37,564 nucleotides of DNA from Candidatus Omnitrophota bacterium (GTDB lineage Bacteria > Omnitrophota > Gorgyraeia > Zapsychrales > Zapsychraceae). The notes under the pieces were generated by a model. It was not told the origin of the DNA and did no database searches. It saw only the letters and a program-made list of their open reading frames with translations. The stretch is taken from positions 1 to 37,564 of the forward strand of contig JAGLQN010000003.1 of assembly GCA_023136835.1 (NCBI GenBank). The letters are read 5' to 3'. The number at the start of each line of letters is the position of its first letter. Position 1 is the stretch's first letter. The translations under genes were made by a program, and so were the position numbers. Positions 7,673 through 15,390 of this stretch are shown one piece after another.

Positions 7673-9071
7673 AATACAATTCGGGACCGATGGATGGCGG
7701 GCGGTCATCTCTGATAATTTTACATTCAAAAACGTTGCTATCGTCGGACAGGCGATCAGTGATTGGATTAGGAAAGATCTGAAACCCATTGGCGGATGCA
7801 GGAGGGTTGCCGTTGCTTATGATACGCGTTTTCTGGGACGGGAGTATGCGCAAATTATCGGATGCATTTTTGCCAAAAACAATATTAAGGTCTATTTCTC
7901 TGATAGGCCGGTTCCTACACCAGCGCTAAGCTATGGAGTTGTCAAAACCAGGAGCGTTGCCGGGATCATGGTCACGGCAAGCCACAATCCCGCAAAATTT
8001 AATGGCATTAAGATCAAGACAAGCCAGGGCGGCGGGGCACCGACGGAAGTCACCAAAAAGGTTGAGAAATATCTTGAGAAGACTCCTGTGAAAACCATGG
8101 ATTTTGATAAAGCAAAAAAAGAAAGGAAGATCAAGGCTCGTAATTTTAATGAGGCCTATTTGAAGTTTATGAAAGATTATATCGATCTTAAACGTATCAG
8201 GAAAGCAAAGTTCAAGGTTGTTCAAGATGTCATGCATGGCAGCGGCGGACGGTTGCTTGAAGAAGTGCTAAAAGGAAGTCATATCCGCTTATCATTGATG
8301 CGCGCCGAGATCAATCCGTATTTTAACGGAGGGAAGCCTGAGCCGGTCGCGGAATATTTAGACGATATTTTAAAGAAAGTTAAAAAGGAAAAATTCGATC
8401 TCGGTCTTGTTCTCGACGGTGATGCGGACCGTATCGCGGCCGTCGCGCCGGGGGGCGAATTTATTTCTCCGCAGAGGATACTAGGGTTGATCACGTTGCA
8501 TTTGGTGCGTAATTGCGGGCGTAAAGGCGGGGTTGTCAAAACAACGTGCGGAACTGTGCTTATTGATAATATTGCTGAGAAATTAGGGCTTAAACTTTAT
8601 GAAACACCCGTTGGGTTTAAATACATCTCTGATTTGATGGTTTCCGAACGCATTGTTGCCGGCGGGGAAGAAGCCGGCGGCATTGGCGTGCAGGATTATA
8701 TCCCTGAGCGCGACGGAACATTAGCTGGGCTGCTTTTGCTTGAAATGATGGTCTATGAAAAGAAAAATATTAAACGGCTTTTATATGATATGGAGAAAGA
8801 ATTCGGCCGGTATTATTACGAACGTTCGGACTTAGAATTAAAGGGCAGGAAGTTTGATGAAAAGCGCATGAAAGCGATCAAAAAACTTTTAGGCAAAAAG
8901 GTTGTCAAAATTATGGATTATGATGGAGTTAAACTTACCTGTGAAGATAAAAGCTGGTTAATGCTGCGCCCATCGGGAACCGAACCTCTTGTGCGCGCCT
9001 ATTCCGAGGCTAAATCGTTAAAGAAGGCTAAGGAATTAATCAAAGTCGGTGAGGCGTTACTGAAGAAATAA
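7650..9071 (+). CDS. Phosphoglucomutase/phosphomannomutase family protein
   Basis: This 473-residue alpha-D-phosphohexomutase would move a phosphate between C1 and C6 of a hexose. It starts with the FGTDGWRAVI motif. The phosphoserine loop is TASHNP with catalytic S111, the magnesium site is DGDADR at 256-261, and the phosphate-binding loop is RPSGTEP at 440-446. The sugar-specificity loop reads GEEAGG (339-344) where many members have GEESGG or GEMSGH. Overall it resembles bacterial phosphoglucomutases more than GlmM, but substrate cannot be fixed from sequence. AAAGGAAAAG just before the ATG is a good ribosome binding site. Confidence 0.9.
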   Translation: MARRAKDEIQFGTDGWRAVISDNFTFKNVAIVGQAISDWIRKDLKPIGGCRRVAVAYDTRFLGREYAQIIGCIFAKNNIKVYFSDRPVPTPALSYGVVKTRSVAGIMVTASHNPAKFNGIKIKTSQGGGAPTEVTKKVEKYLEKTPVKTMDFDKAKKERKIKARNFNEAYLKFMKDYIDLKRIRKAKFKVVQDVMHGSGGRLLEEVLKGSHIRLSLMRAEINPYFNGGKPEPVAEYLDDILKKVKKEKFDLGLVLDGDADRIAAVAPGGEFISPQRILGLITLHLVRNCGRKGGVVKTTCGTVLIDNIAEKLGLKLYETPVGFKYISDLMVSERIVAGGEEAGGIGVQDYIPERDGTLAGLLLLEMMVYEKKNIKRLLYDMEKEFGRYYYERSDLELKGRKFDEKRMKAIKKLLGKKVVKIMDYDGVKLTCEDKSWLMLRPSGTEPLVRAYSEAKSLKKAKELIKVGEALLKK

Positions 9072-9077
9072 TCTTTA

Positions 9078-9659
9078 ATGATCTATTGGGTCTCATATTA
9101 CATAATCAAGACCATTGGGCAGATCTTCTCTCCGCGGACTATATTAGGGAAGGAACACATCCCTAAGCAAGGCGGCTTTATTCTTGCCAGCAACCACAAG
9201 AGCAATCTTGATCCTTTCCTTATCGGCCTTTCTTTTAACCGCCGGATCAGTTACATGGCGAAAGATTCTTTATTCCGCAATCCGATCACGCGGTTTTTCC
9301 TTGATCATGTTGAGGCGTTTCCGGTTCGAAGGGGTGCTTCCGATGTCCGTGCGCTGCGGGAAACACTAAGACGCTTAAAAAGGGGGCTGCCGGTTGTTGT
9401 TTTCCCTCAAGGCACGCGGCAGGGTTCTGGGAGGAGCAGTAAAACACGTCCAGGAATCGGTTTTTTAGCCGTTAAGGGAGGCGTTCCTGTCGTTCCCGTA
9501 CATATTGATGGGTCAGATAAAATTCTGCCGCCAAAGAGCAGATTTCCAAAACGGGGCCGTATTACCATATCATTTGGGAGGCCTTTATCCTTTTCTGAAG
9601 GTCAGCCATACCAGGAAATTGTGACTTCCATTATGAAGGAAATTGAAGCCCTTTCTTAA
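9078..9659 (+). CDS. plsC: 1-acyl-sn-glycerol-3-phosphate acyltransferase family protein
   Basis: This 193-residue membrane-associated acyltransferase would add the second acyl chain to lysophosphatidic acid in phospholipid synthesis. Motif I is NHKSNLDP, giving the HX4D pair. Motif III reads FPQGTR, where most PlsC proteins have FPEGTR. Motif IV appears as VPVVPVHIDG. A short hydrophobic N-terminus could anchor it in the membrane. It starts six bases after the phosphohexomutase gene without an obvious ribosome binding site, so coupled translation is likely. plsC before rpsA is a familiar order, usually with cmk in front. Here no cmk is present. Confidence 0.85.
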   Translation: MIYWVSYYIIKTIGQIFSPRTILGKEHIPKQGGFILASNHKSNLDPFLIGLSFNRRISYMAKDSLFRNPITRFFLDHVEAFPVRRGASDVRALRETLRRLKRGLPVVVFPQGTRQGSGRSSKTRPGIGFLAVKGGVPVVPVHIDGSDKILPPKSRFPKRGRITISFGRPLSFSEGQPYQEIVTSIMKEIEALS

Positions 9660-9703
9660 GAACCCTCAAGTTTTTTCCTGCCATCTATTTTAGAGAAAAT
9701 AAT

Positions 9704-9865
9704 TGAGGAGTCGGGGTATTTACCCCGACTCCTCATCCTGCGCGAACTCTGGCGATAGCGAAGAGTGATTCGAAGGATCTTTTGTTTTGGTGAGATCCTT
9801 CGATTCGCCCTTTGGGCTCACTCAGGGTGAGCAGTCGGGGAGGAGAAGAGCTCCCCGACTGCTCA
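9704..9865. repeat. Symmetric cluster of stem-loops, REP-like intergenic repeat
   Basis: Three strong inverted repeats lie in 162 bases. A 15-bp perfect stem (9704-9718 with 9721-9735) has a 2-base loop. An 11-bp stem is at 9770-9780 with 9793-9803. A second 15-bp perfect stem (9828-9842 with 9851-9865) has an 8-base loop. The two outer stems match each other at 12 of 15 positions, so the cassette is roughly symmetric. The spacer contains TCACTCAGGGTGAGC and CGAAGGATC, which resemble short dispersed repeats common in candidate-phylum genomes. No T-run follows any stem, so it is not a clear intrinsic terminator. Confidence 0.7.
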
Positions 9866-9876
9866 AAATAATTCTA

Positions 9877-9904
9877 TTGACAAATTGATGAATTTTGCGA
9901 TAAT
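9877..9904 (+). promoter_or_regulatory. Sigma70-type promoter for rpsA
   Basis: A perfect -35 box TTGACA (9877-9882), a 16-base spacer and the -10 box GATAAT (9899-9904) lie about 145 bases before the rpsA start. Transcription would begin near 9911 and give a leader of roughly 140 bases. The surrounding DNA is AT-rich and non-coding. Confidence 0.65.
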
Positions 9905-9953
9905 GATCAGCTCAGATTTATAATTCACTATTTATAAGTCAATATTGTTGTTT

Positions 9954-10014
9954 ATGAACCTTTTAATTCGCAGTCATAAAAGGTTTATTTTCCGAAGTTT
10001 TGCGTTTAACTTCG
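9954..10014 (+). promoter_or_regulatory. Structured 5' leader of rpsA with two hairpins
   Basis: Downstream of the promoter the leader can form an 11-bp stem (9954-9964 with 9978-9988, one GU pair) and a second 7-bp stem (9993-9999 with 10008-10014). In Escherichia coli the rpsA leader also folds into consecutive hairpins that allow S1 to control its own translation. A similar role here is inference from position and shape only. Confidence 0.5.
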
Positions 10015-10050
10015 AGATCAAAAATCCACAAGAAAGAAGGTAATTTTTTT

Positions 10051-11598
10051 ATGAACGCAGAAAAACAAGCACTGATGGCAGAATTGTATAATGATACTTT
10101 CCGTGATATCAAAGAGGGAGAGATCGTTAAAGGAACAGTGGCTGCTGTCAACGAAAAGGAAGTGGTTGTTGATATTGGTTTTAAGTCGGAGGGATTCGTC
10201 GGGATCGAGGAATTCCGTAATGTTGAGAATTTAGAAGTAGGCAGTGAAATCGAGATATTGATCGAATCGATCGAAGATGATGAAGGACGCCTTGTCCTGT
10301 CTCATCAAAAAGCAGAAAAACTTCAAGGATGGATGAAGCTTGGCGATTCTATTAATGAAGGGGATAACGTCGAGGGAAGAATCGTCAAGCAGGTCAAAGG
10401 CGGCTTTATCGTCGATGTATATGGAGTGGAAGCGTTTCTGCCGATGTCCCTATCGGCATTCAAGGGAGTTCCTTCCGAGGAGATCATGGCGAACAAATAT
10501 ACATTTCAGGTCGCCAAGTTAAACAAGCTTCGAAGAAACTTGATCCTTTCCCGCCGTGAAGTCGTTCACAAAGAAAAAGAAATTGTTCGTGACAAGCTAT
10601 GGAATGAATTAGCCAAAGACCAGAAACGTGTCGGGGTCGTTAAGGGCATCACAGATTTCGGGGCCTTTATTGATCTTGGCGGTGTTGACGGCCTGTTGCA
10701 TATTACGGACATGAGTTGGACGCGCATCAATCATCCTTCTGAGGTTGTCTCGGTAGGTGATAAAGTTGAGGTCTTGGTTTTAGATTTTGACCGTGAAAAC
10801 TCAAAAGTTTCTTTAGGCCTTAAGCAGATTATCGAGAACCCGTGGGCTGATATCTATGACAAGTATCCGACCGGAACAAAAACTAAGGGGAAAGTCGTTA
10901 ATGTGATGCCTTACGGAGTTTTTGTTGAAGTCGAGCGGGGCATTGAAGGGTTGCTGCATTCTTCGGAGATCACATGGCAGAAGAAATTAGTTAATCCTCA
11001 AGAAATGTTCAGGGTCGGCGATGAGATTGAAGTCCAGATTATTAATGTGGACAAGGACTCTAAGAGGATTTCTTTGAGCATGAAGCAGCTCGAAGATAAC
11101 CCTTGGTTGGAAGTTGAAAAGCATTATGCGGTTAATGCGCGGGTGAAGGGTATTGTTCGCGGATTTACCGATTACGGCGCATTTGTGGAATTAGAATCCG
11201 GACTTGAAGGGATGATTCATATTTCTGATATGTCTTGGACAAAAAAGATCAATCATCCGCAGGATGTTCTTGAAAAAGGGCAGGAAGTGGAAGTGGCTGT
11301 TTTGGCCGTTGATGCCAACAATCGAAAGATTAACTTGGGTCTCAAACAGATTCAGCCGAATCCATGGCCGCAAATTGCCGAAAAATATCCAGTTGATACA
11401 GAAATGGAAGTGGAAGTTGTTTTGAATTCCAATTTTGGAGTTTTCGTTAAATTGGAAAATGATGTTGAAGCTTTGGTTTATTCATCGGAAATCGACAAGG
11501 AAAAAGCAGCTGCTTTGAAGCTGGGGGATAAGCTGAACGTGAAGATCATAAAAGTTGATATCGAACAAATGAAAATTGGGGTCAGTGCTCGCCCCTGA
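10051..11598 (+). CDS. rpsA: 30S ribosomal protein S1
   Basis: This 515-residue protein has six S1 (OB-fold) domains, at about residues 22-86, 103-168, 190-259, 275-344, 361-431 and 448-513. The first two are divergent and would bind the ribosome. The third to fifth carry the clear pattern ITDFGAFI...GLLHITDMSW and bind mRNA during initiation. The start is the ATG at 10051, with GAAGG at 10036-10040. An in-frame extension to 10000 adds nothing family-like and crosses the leader hairpin. The gene has its own promoter upstream and a terminator downstream, so it is probably a single-gene unit. Confidence 0.95.
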   Translation: MNAEKQALMAELYNDTFRDIKEGEIVKGTVAAVNEKEVVVDIGFKSEGFVGIEEFRNVENLEVGSEIEILIESIEDDEGRLVLSHQKAEKLQGWMKLGDSINEGDNVEGRIVKQVKGGFIVDVYGVEAFLPMSLSAFKGVPSEEIMANKYTFQVAKLNKLRRNLILSRREVVHKEKEIVRDKLWNELAKDQKRVGVVKGITDFGAFIDLGGVDGLLHITDMSWTRINHPSEVVSVGDKVEVLVLDFDRENSKVSLGLKQIIENPWADIYDKYPTGTKTKGKVVNVMPYGVFVEVERGIEGLLHSSEITWQKKLVNPQEMFRVGDEIEVQIINVDKDSKRISLSMKQLEDNPWLEVEKHYAVNARVKGIVRGFTDYGAFVELESGLEGMIHISDMSWTKKINHPQDVLEKGQEVEVAVLAVDANNRKINLGLKQIQPNPWPQIAEKYPVDTEMEVEVVLNSNFGVFVKLENDVEALVYSSEIDKEKAAALKLGDKLNVKIIKVDIEQMKIGVSARP

Positions 11599-11605
11599 GC
11601 TTAAT

Positions 11606-11686
11606 AAAAATCCGAAGCCCGTATATCACCTTTGATTATGCCTCGAAAAGAGAGAATTAAGGGAGTATTCGGGTTTCGGATTTTTT
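11606..11686 (+). terminator. Rho-independent terminator after rpsA
   Basis: The left arm AAAAATCCGAAGCCCG (11606-11621) pairs with CGGGTTTCGGATTTTT (11670-11685), giving 16 bp with one GU wobble, and the right arm runs into TTTTTT. The 48-base loop is unusually long for an intrinsic terminator. A smaller 8-bp hairpin (11693-11700 with 11704-11711) follows. Confidence 0.75.
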
Positions 11687-11751
11687 CAGTCAAGGAAAGT
11701 AAAACTTTCCTGGACTACGACACTCACTTTTCTAGAAAATATTAAAAAGTA

Positions 11752-12945
11752 ATGAGTAAGGAAGCGGATTTGACCATGGAAATTAAAAAGCTCATCCAGA
11801 ATATTGCCCGATCAACGACGGAAATTATTAATGTTGAGGGTTTGGAAAAGAAGCTTTTATCCAGCCAGAAAGAGAAGAAACCTTTATGTATCAAAGCGGG
11901 ATTTGACCCGACTGCTCCCGATATCCATTTAGGCCATGTTGTTTTGCTGCGCAAGCTGAGGCAATTCCAGGATTTGGGCCATCAAGTCTTTTTCTTGATC
12001 GGCGATTTTACGGCATGTATCGGCGACCCGACGGGGCAGATTCAGTTGCGGCCGGTACTTGGTTCTGCAGCCATTAAAAAAAATGCCAAGACTTACAAGA
12101 AACAAGTTTTTAAGATCCTTGACCAGGATCCCAAAAAATTAAAAGTTGTTTTTAACAGTACGTGGCTGGATAAACTTTCCGCTCAAGAAGCATTGCAGCT
12201 TGCGAAGCATTCAACGGTTGCTCAAATGCTCGCGCGGGCAGATTTTAAAAAGCGTTATGAAGAAGGCAAGGAGATTAGCATTCTGGAATTCGTTTATCCT
12301 CTTTTGCAGGGGTATGATTCCGTTCATTTAAAGGCTGACATCGAGCTTGGGGGTTCTGATCAAAAGTTTAACCTTCTGATGGGGCGCCAAATGCAGGAAA
12401 TTTATGGCCAAGAGCCCCAGGTTGTCATTATGACGCCGCTTTTAGAAGGGACTGATGGTGTTGCGAAGATGAGTAAATCTCTTGGGAATTATATCGGAAT
12501 CAACGAACCTGCTGATGAAATTTTCGGAAAGCTCATGTCTATCAGTGATGAGATGATGTACAAATATTTTGAATGTTTAACGGATTTTGACCTAAATGAG
12601 GTCGAAGGCCTCCATCCCAAGGAGGCTAAATTGAAATTAGGCGAGTCTATTGTTGAGCAATTCCATGATGCACAACAAGCGGTTAAGGCCAGGAGCCATT
12701 TTGAGAAAACATTCGCTCAACGCCAGGTGCCTGAAGAGGTTGAAGAGTATGTTTTAACCGGAAATAAACAGGGTTTAGTTGATGTTTTGATTGAAAAGGG
12801 CTTGGTCGCGTCAGTGCGGGAGTACCAGCGGCTTATAAAACAGGGAGCGGTTAGCTATGAAGGCGGCAAGCTAACCGACCCGAATTGGGCTCCTAAAGCG
12901 GGTGTTTTGAAGATCGGGAAACGCCGGTTTTTAAAGCTGGTTTAA
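11752..12945 (+). CDS. tyrS: Tyrosyl-tRNA synthetase
   Basis: This 397-residue class I synthetase charges tRNA-Tyr. The HIGH motif appears as PDIHLGH at residues 56-62 and the KMSKS loop is exact at 239-243. Tyrosine-pocket sequences include [23 protein letters not shown]-terminal S4-like RNA-binding domain covers about 330-397. The start is uncertain: ATG 11752 has no ribosome binding site, while ATG 11776, eight codons later, has AAGGAAG about a dozen bases upstream. It lies between the rpsA terminator and the promoter at 13016, so it appears to be monocistronic. Confidence 0.93.
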   Translation: MSKEADLTMEIKKLIQNIARSTTEIINVEGLEKKLLSSQKEKKPLCIKAGFDPTAPDIHLGHVVLLRKLRQFQDLGHQVFFLIGDFTACIGDPTGQIQLRPVLGSAAIKKNAKTYKKQVFKILDQDPKKLKVVFNSTWLDKLSAQEALQLAKHSTVAQMLARADFKKRYEEGKEISILEFVYPLLQGYDSVHLKADIELGGSDQKFNLLMGRQMQEIYGQEPQVVIMTPLLEGTDGVAKMSKSLGNYIGINEPADEIFGKLMSISDEMMYKYFECLTDFDLNEVEGLHPKEAKLKLGESIVEQFHDAQQAVKARSHFEKTFAQRQVPEEVEEYVLTGNKQGLVDVLIEKGLVASVREYQRLIKQGAVSYEGGKLTDPNWAPKAGVLKIGKRRFLKLV

Positions 12946-13015
12946 GCGGGTTCTTCAAGCTCATAACTGCAATAATCGTAGTAAATTAGCACCCTTACAG
13001 AATAAATAAAACCGC

Positions 13016-13043
13016 TTGACAAAATTTAATTATTAGTTATACT
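13016..13043 (+). promoter_or_regulatory. Sigma70-type promoter for the tRNA-Thr/rpmG/secE/nusG/rpl/rpo operon
   Basis: A perfect TTGACA (13016-13021) is followed after 16 bases by TATACT (13038-13043), in AT-rich non-coding DNA. It is about 100 bases before tRNA-Thr and is the only good promoter seen before the long gene chain that follows. The region 12946-13151 holds no gene. Confidence 0.7.
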
Positions 13044-13151
13044 TGACTAATTATTGTTCTGCTTTACTAAATACTTATTGTGTTTAGCTACGCAGAACTG
13101 TTCCTACGAAGTCAAAAGCGGGAACATTTTGGCGAAGTAGAATTGTGCGCT

Positions 13152-13224
13152 GCCCCTGTAGCTCAGTTGGTAGAGCACGTCCTTGGTAAGGACGAGGTCA
13201 CCGGTTCGATTCCGATCGGGGGCT
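13152..13224 (+). tRNA. tRNA-Thr (anticodon GGT)
   Basis: A full cloverleaf is visible: a 7-bp acceptor stem (13152-13158 with 13217-13223), a D stem GCTC/GAGC, an anticodon stem CGTCC/GGACG with loop TTGGTAA (anticodon 13185-13187), and a T loop TTCGATT. One C-A mismatch lies in the T stem (13201 with 13215). The CCA end is not encoded. It reads ACC and ACT codons. Confidence 0.95.
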
Positions 13225-13291
13225 TTTCCCCGAGCGCAAGTCTCGACGGATTTAATAAACATAAATGTCTTAATCAATAAGAGTATTTGTA

Positions 13292-13444
13292 ATGCGTGAA
13301 CCTATACAATTTCAATGCACAGAATGCAAACGTATTAATTACAATTCCATGAAGGATAAGAAAAAACATCCTGAAAAAATAGAACTCAAAAAATATTGTC
13401 GGTTTTGTCGTAAACATGTTGTTCATCGCGAGATGAAAAAATAA
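13292..13444 (+). CDS. rpmG: 50S ribosomal protein L33, zinc-binding form
   Basis: This 50-residue protein lies between two tRNA genes. Four cysteines in two pairs (CTEC at 9-12 and CRFC at 36-39) form the zinc ribbon of the C+ type of L33. The basic linker includes KDKKKHPEKIELKKY. It sits near the tRNA exit site on the large subunit. The spacing before secE and nusG is a known arrangement for rpmG. The ribosome binding site (AAGAG) is weak. The frame is short but its motif pattern is decisive. Confidence 0.93.
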   Translation: MREPIQFQCTECKRINYNSMKDKKKHPEKIELKKYCRFCRKHVVHREMKK

Positions 13445-13460
13445 TGTATAACGAGATTGA

Positions 13461-13534
13461 AGGCCTGTAGCTCCAACTGGCAGAGCAACGGTCTCCAAAA
13501 CCGTGTGTTGTAGGTTCGAATCCTACCAGGCCTG
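13461..13534 (+). tRNA. tRNA-Trp (anticodon CCA)
   Basis: The 7-bp acceptor stem is AGGCCTG with CAGGCCT, and the discriminator is G, as expected for tryptophan. The D stem is GCTC/GAGC with a 9-base loop, one base longer than in the Escherichia coli tRNA. The anticodon stem ACGGT/ACCGT carries loop CTCCAAA (anticodon 13495-13497), and the T stem GTAGG/CCTAC is perfect. No CCA is encoded. Confidence 0.95.
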
Positions 13535-13550
13535 TAAAACTAATAAGCGG

Positions 13551-13736
13551 ATGATTGGAAAAGTTAAAAAATTTATTTCAGAAGTCATGGTTGAACTCAA
13601 GAAAGTATCTTGGTCAACGCGCAAGGACTTGATTGATGCAACATGGATCGTGTTTTTAAGTTCAATTTTTTTAGGCGTCTTTATTGGCGCGACAGATTTT
13701 GTTCTTTCAAAACTTGTAGGGATAATTATTGGATAG
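13551..13736 (+). CDS. secE: Preprotein translocase subunit SecE
   Basis: This 61-residue protein is the short, single-span form of SecE. An amphipathic helix with the conserved VELKKVSWSTRKDLIDAT is followed by one transmembrane helix at about residues 34-58. It clamps the two halves of SecY in the inner membrane. Only 16 bases separate it from the 3' end of tRNA-Trp and no clear ribosome binding site is visible. nusG follows after four bases, the usual neighbour. Confidence 0.93.
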   Translation: MIGKVKKFISEVMVELKKVSWSTRKDLIDATWIVFLSSIFLGVFIGATDFVLSKLVGIIIG

Positions 13737-13740
13737 AATT

Positions 13741-14274
13741 ATGAGTGAGATGAAGTGGTACGTTGTTCATACGCAGACAGGTTCAGAAGAAAAGGCTAAA
13801 GCCGGCCTTGAGAGTCGCATGACCTCAACCGAGCTGAAAAGTTATATCGGCGAGATCGTTGTTCCTACCGAGCAGGTATCGGAAGTCCGCGGCGGAAAAA
13901 AGCGTATTACAGCCAGAAAATTCTTCCCGGGCTATATTATGATCAAGATGCTGATGAATAAAGAAAGTTGGTACTTGGTCAAAATGACACCCGGAATTAC
14001 TGGATTTATTGGGCCGGGACGAAGGCCCACGCCTATTTCCGAGGAGGAAATAAACGCGATTATCAGCCGCACTGAAGATACCGAAACCAAACCGATGCCG
14101 AAAACCGTTTTTGAGATCGGCGAATCTATCCGTATTGCTCAGGGGCCGTTTGCGAATTTTAATGGATCAGTCATGGAAGTGTATCCTGACCGCGGAAAAT
14201 TAAAAGTCAGCGTTTCCATTTTCGGTCGGTCAACGCTTGTTGAGTTGGAATACTGGCAAGTTGAAAAAATATAA
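13741..14274 (+). CDS. nusG: Transcription termination/antitermination factor NusG
   Basis: This 177-residue protein has the N-terminal NGN domain ([19 protein letters not shown], then FPGYIMIKM) that binds the RNA polymerase clamp. The C-terminal KOW domain ([22 protein letters not shown]) contacts Rho or S10. Length is typical, with no domain II insertion. ATG 13741 is chosen over TTG 13729, which overlaps secE. ATG 13750 is also possible. Its place between secE and rplK is the classical one. Confidence 0.95.
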   Translation: MSEMKWYVVHTQTGSEEKAKAGLESRMTSTELKSYIGEIVVPTEQVSEVRGGKKRITARKFFPGYIMIKMLMNKESWYLVKMTPGITGFIGPGRRPTPISEEEINAIISRTEDTETKPMPKTVFEIGESIRIAQGPFANFNGSVMEVYPDRGKLKVSVSIFGRSTLVELEYWQVEKI

Positions 14275-14282
14275 AGGACATC

Positions 14283-14708
14283 ATGGCAAAAGAAGTTGTT
14301 GCGCAAATTAAATTATATGTTCCTGCGGGACAGGCGAATCCCGCCCCGCCGGTTGGTCCGGCTTTAGGCCAACATGGCGTTAATATTATGGGTTTTTGTA
14401 AGGCTTTTAATGACCAAACCAAAGGGAGAGAAGGCCTTATTTTACCTGCGGTTATCAGTGTTTATAAAGATAAGTCTTTCAGCTTTATTATCAAAACGCC
14501 CCCAAGTGCTGTTTTGATCAAAAAGGCAGCCAATTTAGCCAAAGCTTCGGGGATGGCCGGCAAAGAAAAAATCGCCCAGATCACAAAAAAACAAGTTGAA
14601 GAGATCGCCAAGACCAAGATGGAAGATCTTAATACGAATGATCTTAGTCAAGCGATGGTAACCATTGAGGGGACAGCGAGAAGCATGGGAATCGAGGTGG
14701 TGGCATAA
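14283..14708 (+). CDS. rplK: 50S ribosomal protein L11
   Basis: This 141-residue protein has the normal L11 length. The N-terminal domain starts after [19 protein letters not shown], with the flexible [24 protein letters not shown] segment. The C-terminal domain binds the GTPase-centre rRNA. It forms the base of the L7/L12 stalk and is needed for RelA activation. AAAGGAC lies five bases before the ATG. There is no room upstream for the L1-binding leader known from Escherichia coli. Confidence 0.96.
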   Translation: MAKEVVAQIKLYVPAGQANPAPPVGPALGQHGVNIMGFCKAFNDQTKGREGLILPAVISVYKDKSFSFIIKTPPSAVLIKKAANLAKASGMAGKEKIAQITKKQVEEIAKTKMEDLNTNDLSQAMVTIEGTARSMGIEVVA

Positions 14709-14709
14709 A

Positions 14710-15390
14710 ATGGTTAAATTAAGCAAACGCATGAGAGAAGCACAAAAAATATTCGATCAAGGCGAAATATTTTCGCTGGAACAAGCTATTGAAAATGTTG
14801 AAAAATTCCCAAAAGTCAAATTTGATGAAACAGTTGAACTCCATCTTTCTTTGAACATTAATCCTAAGAGCTCTGACCAGATTGTGCGCGGCACAGTTGT
14901 TCTGCCTAACGGGCTCGGCAAGGATGTTCGAGTGGCTGTATTTTGTAAAGGCGAGCTTGAATTTAAAGCGAAAGATGCTGGTGCAGATTTGGTTGGATCT
15001 GCCGAGTTGATCGATAAAGTTTCAAAAGGTTTCCTGGGTTTTGATGTTGTCATTGCGGCTCCTGACATGATGCGCGATTTAAGTAAGCTAGGAAAAGTCT
15101 TAGGTCCAAGAGGGTTGATGCCTACACCGAAAGCCGGAACGGTCACAACGGATATCGAACGGGCTGTGAAAGAAGTGAAGGCCGGAAAAATCGAATTTAA
15201 GTCTGATAAACAAGCAGGAATCCATGTTGGCGTTGGGAAAAGGTCATTTTCTAAGGAAAAATTAATTGAGAATACAAAACATTTGATCGATGCCATTAAT
15301 CATTCAAAACCGACTGCGGTTAAAGGGCACCTTATTAAAACGGCGTCAGTAACAACAACAATGGGTCCTGGTTTGAGGGTCGCACTATGA
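14710..15390 (+). CDS. rplA: 50S ribosomal protein L1
   Basis: This 226-residue protein matches the family length and pattern. GLMPTPKAGTVT and the rRNA-binding stretch IEFKSDKQAGIHVGVGK are both present. It forms the L1 stalk that helps release deacylated tRNA. The start is ATG 14710, one base after rplK. An extension back to 14665 would overlap rplK and is not family-like. The stop overlaps the rplJ start by four bases, so rplA and rplJ are translationally coupled. Confidence 0.96.
   Translation: MVKLSKRMREAQKIFDQGEIFSLEQAIENVEKFPKVKFDETVELHLSLNINPKSSDQIVRGTVVLPNGLGKDVRVAVFCKGELEFKAKDAGADLVGSAELIDKVSKGFLGFDVVIAAPDMMRDLSKLGKVLGPRGLMPTPKAGTVTTDIERAVKEVKAGKIEFKSDKQAGIHVGVGKRSFSKEKLIENTKHLIDAINHSKPTAVKGHLIKTASVTTTMGPGLRVAL

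Noticed and set aside
11726-11745. Palindrome TTTTCTAGAAAA before tyrS as an operator
   Set aside because: It is short and AT-rich, with no paired promoter, so the evidence is too thin.
13080-13280. Plus-strand open frame covering tRNA-Thr
   Set aside because: It runs through the tRNA cloverleaf and has no conserved protein pattern.
13274-13498. Minus-strand open frame opposite rpmG and tRNA-Trp
   Set aside because: The plus strand encodes L33 with its four cysteines and a tRNA, which explain the region fully.
14757-15296. Long open frame on the minus strand opposite rplA
   Set aside because: It mirrors a conserved ribosomal gene, has no recognisable domain or ribosome binding site, and is explained by the codon pattern of rplA.
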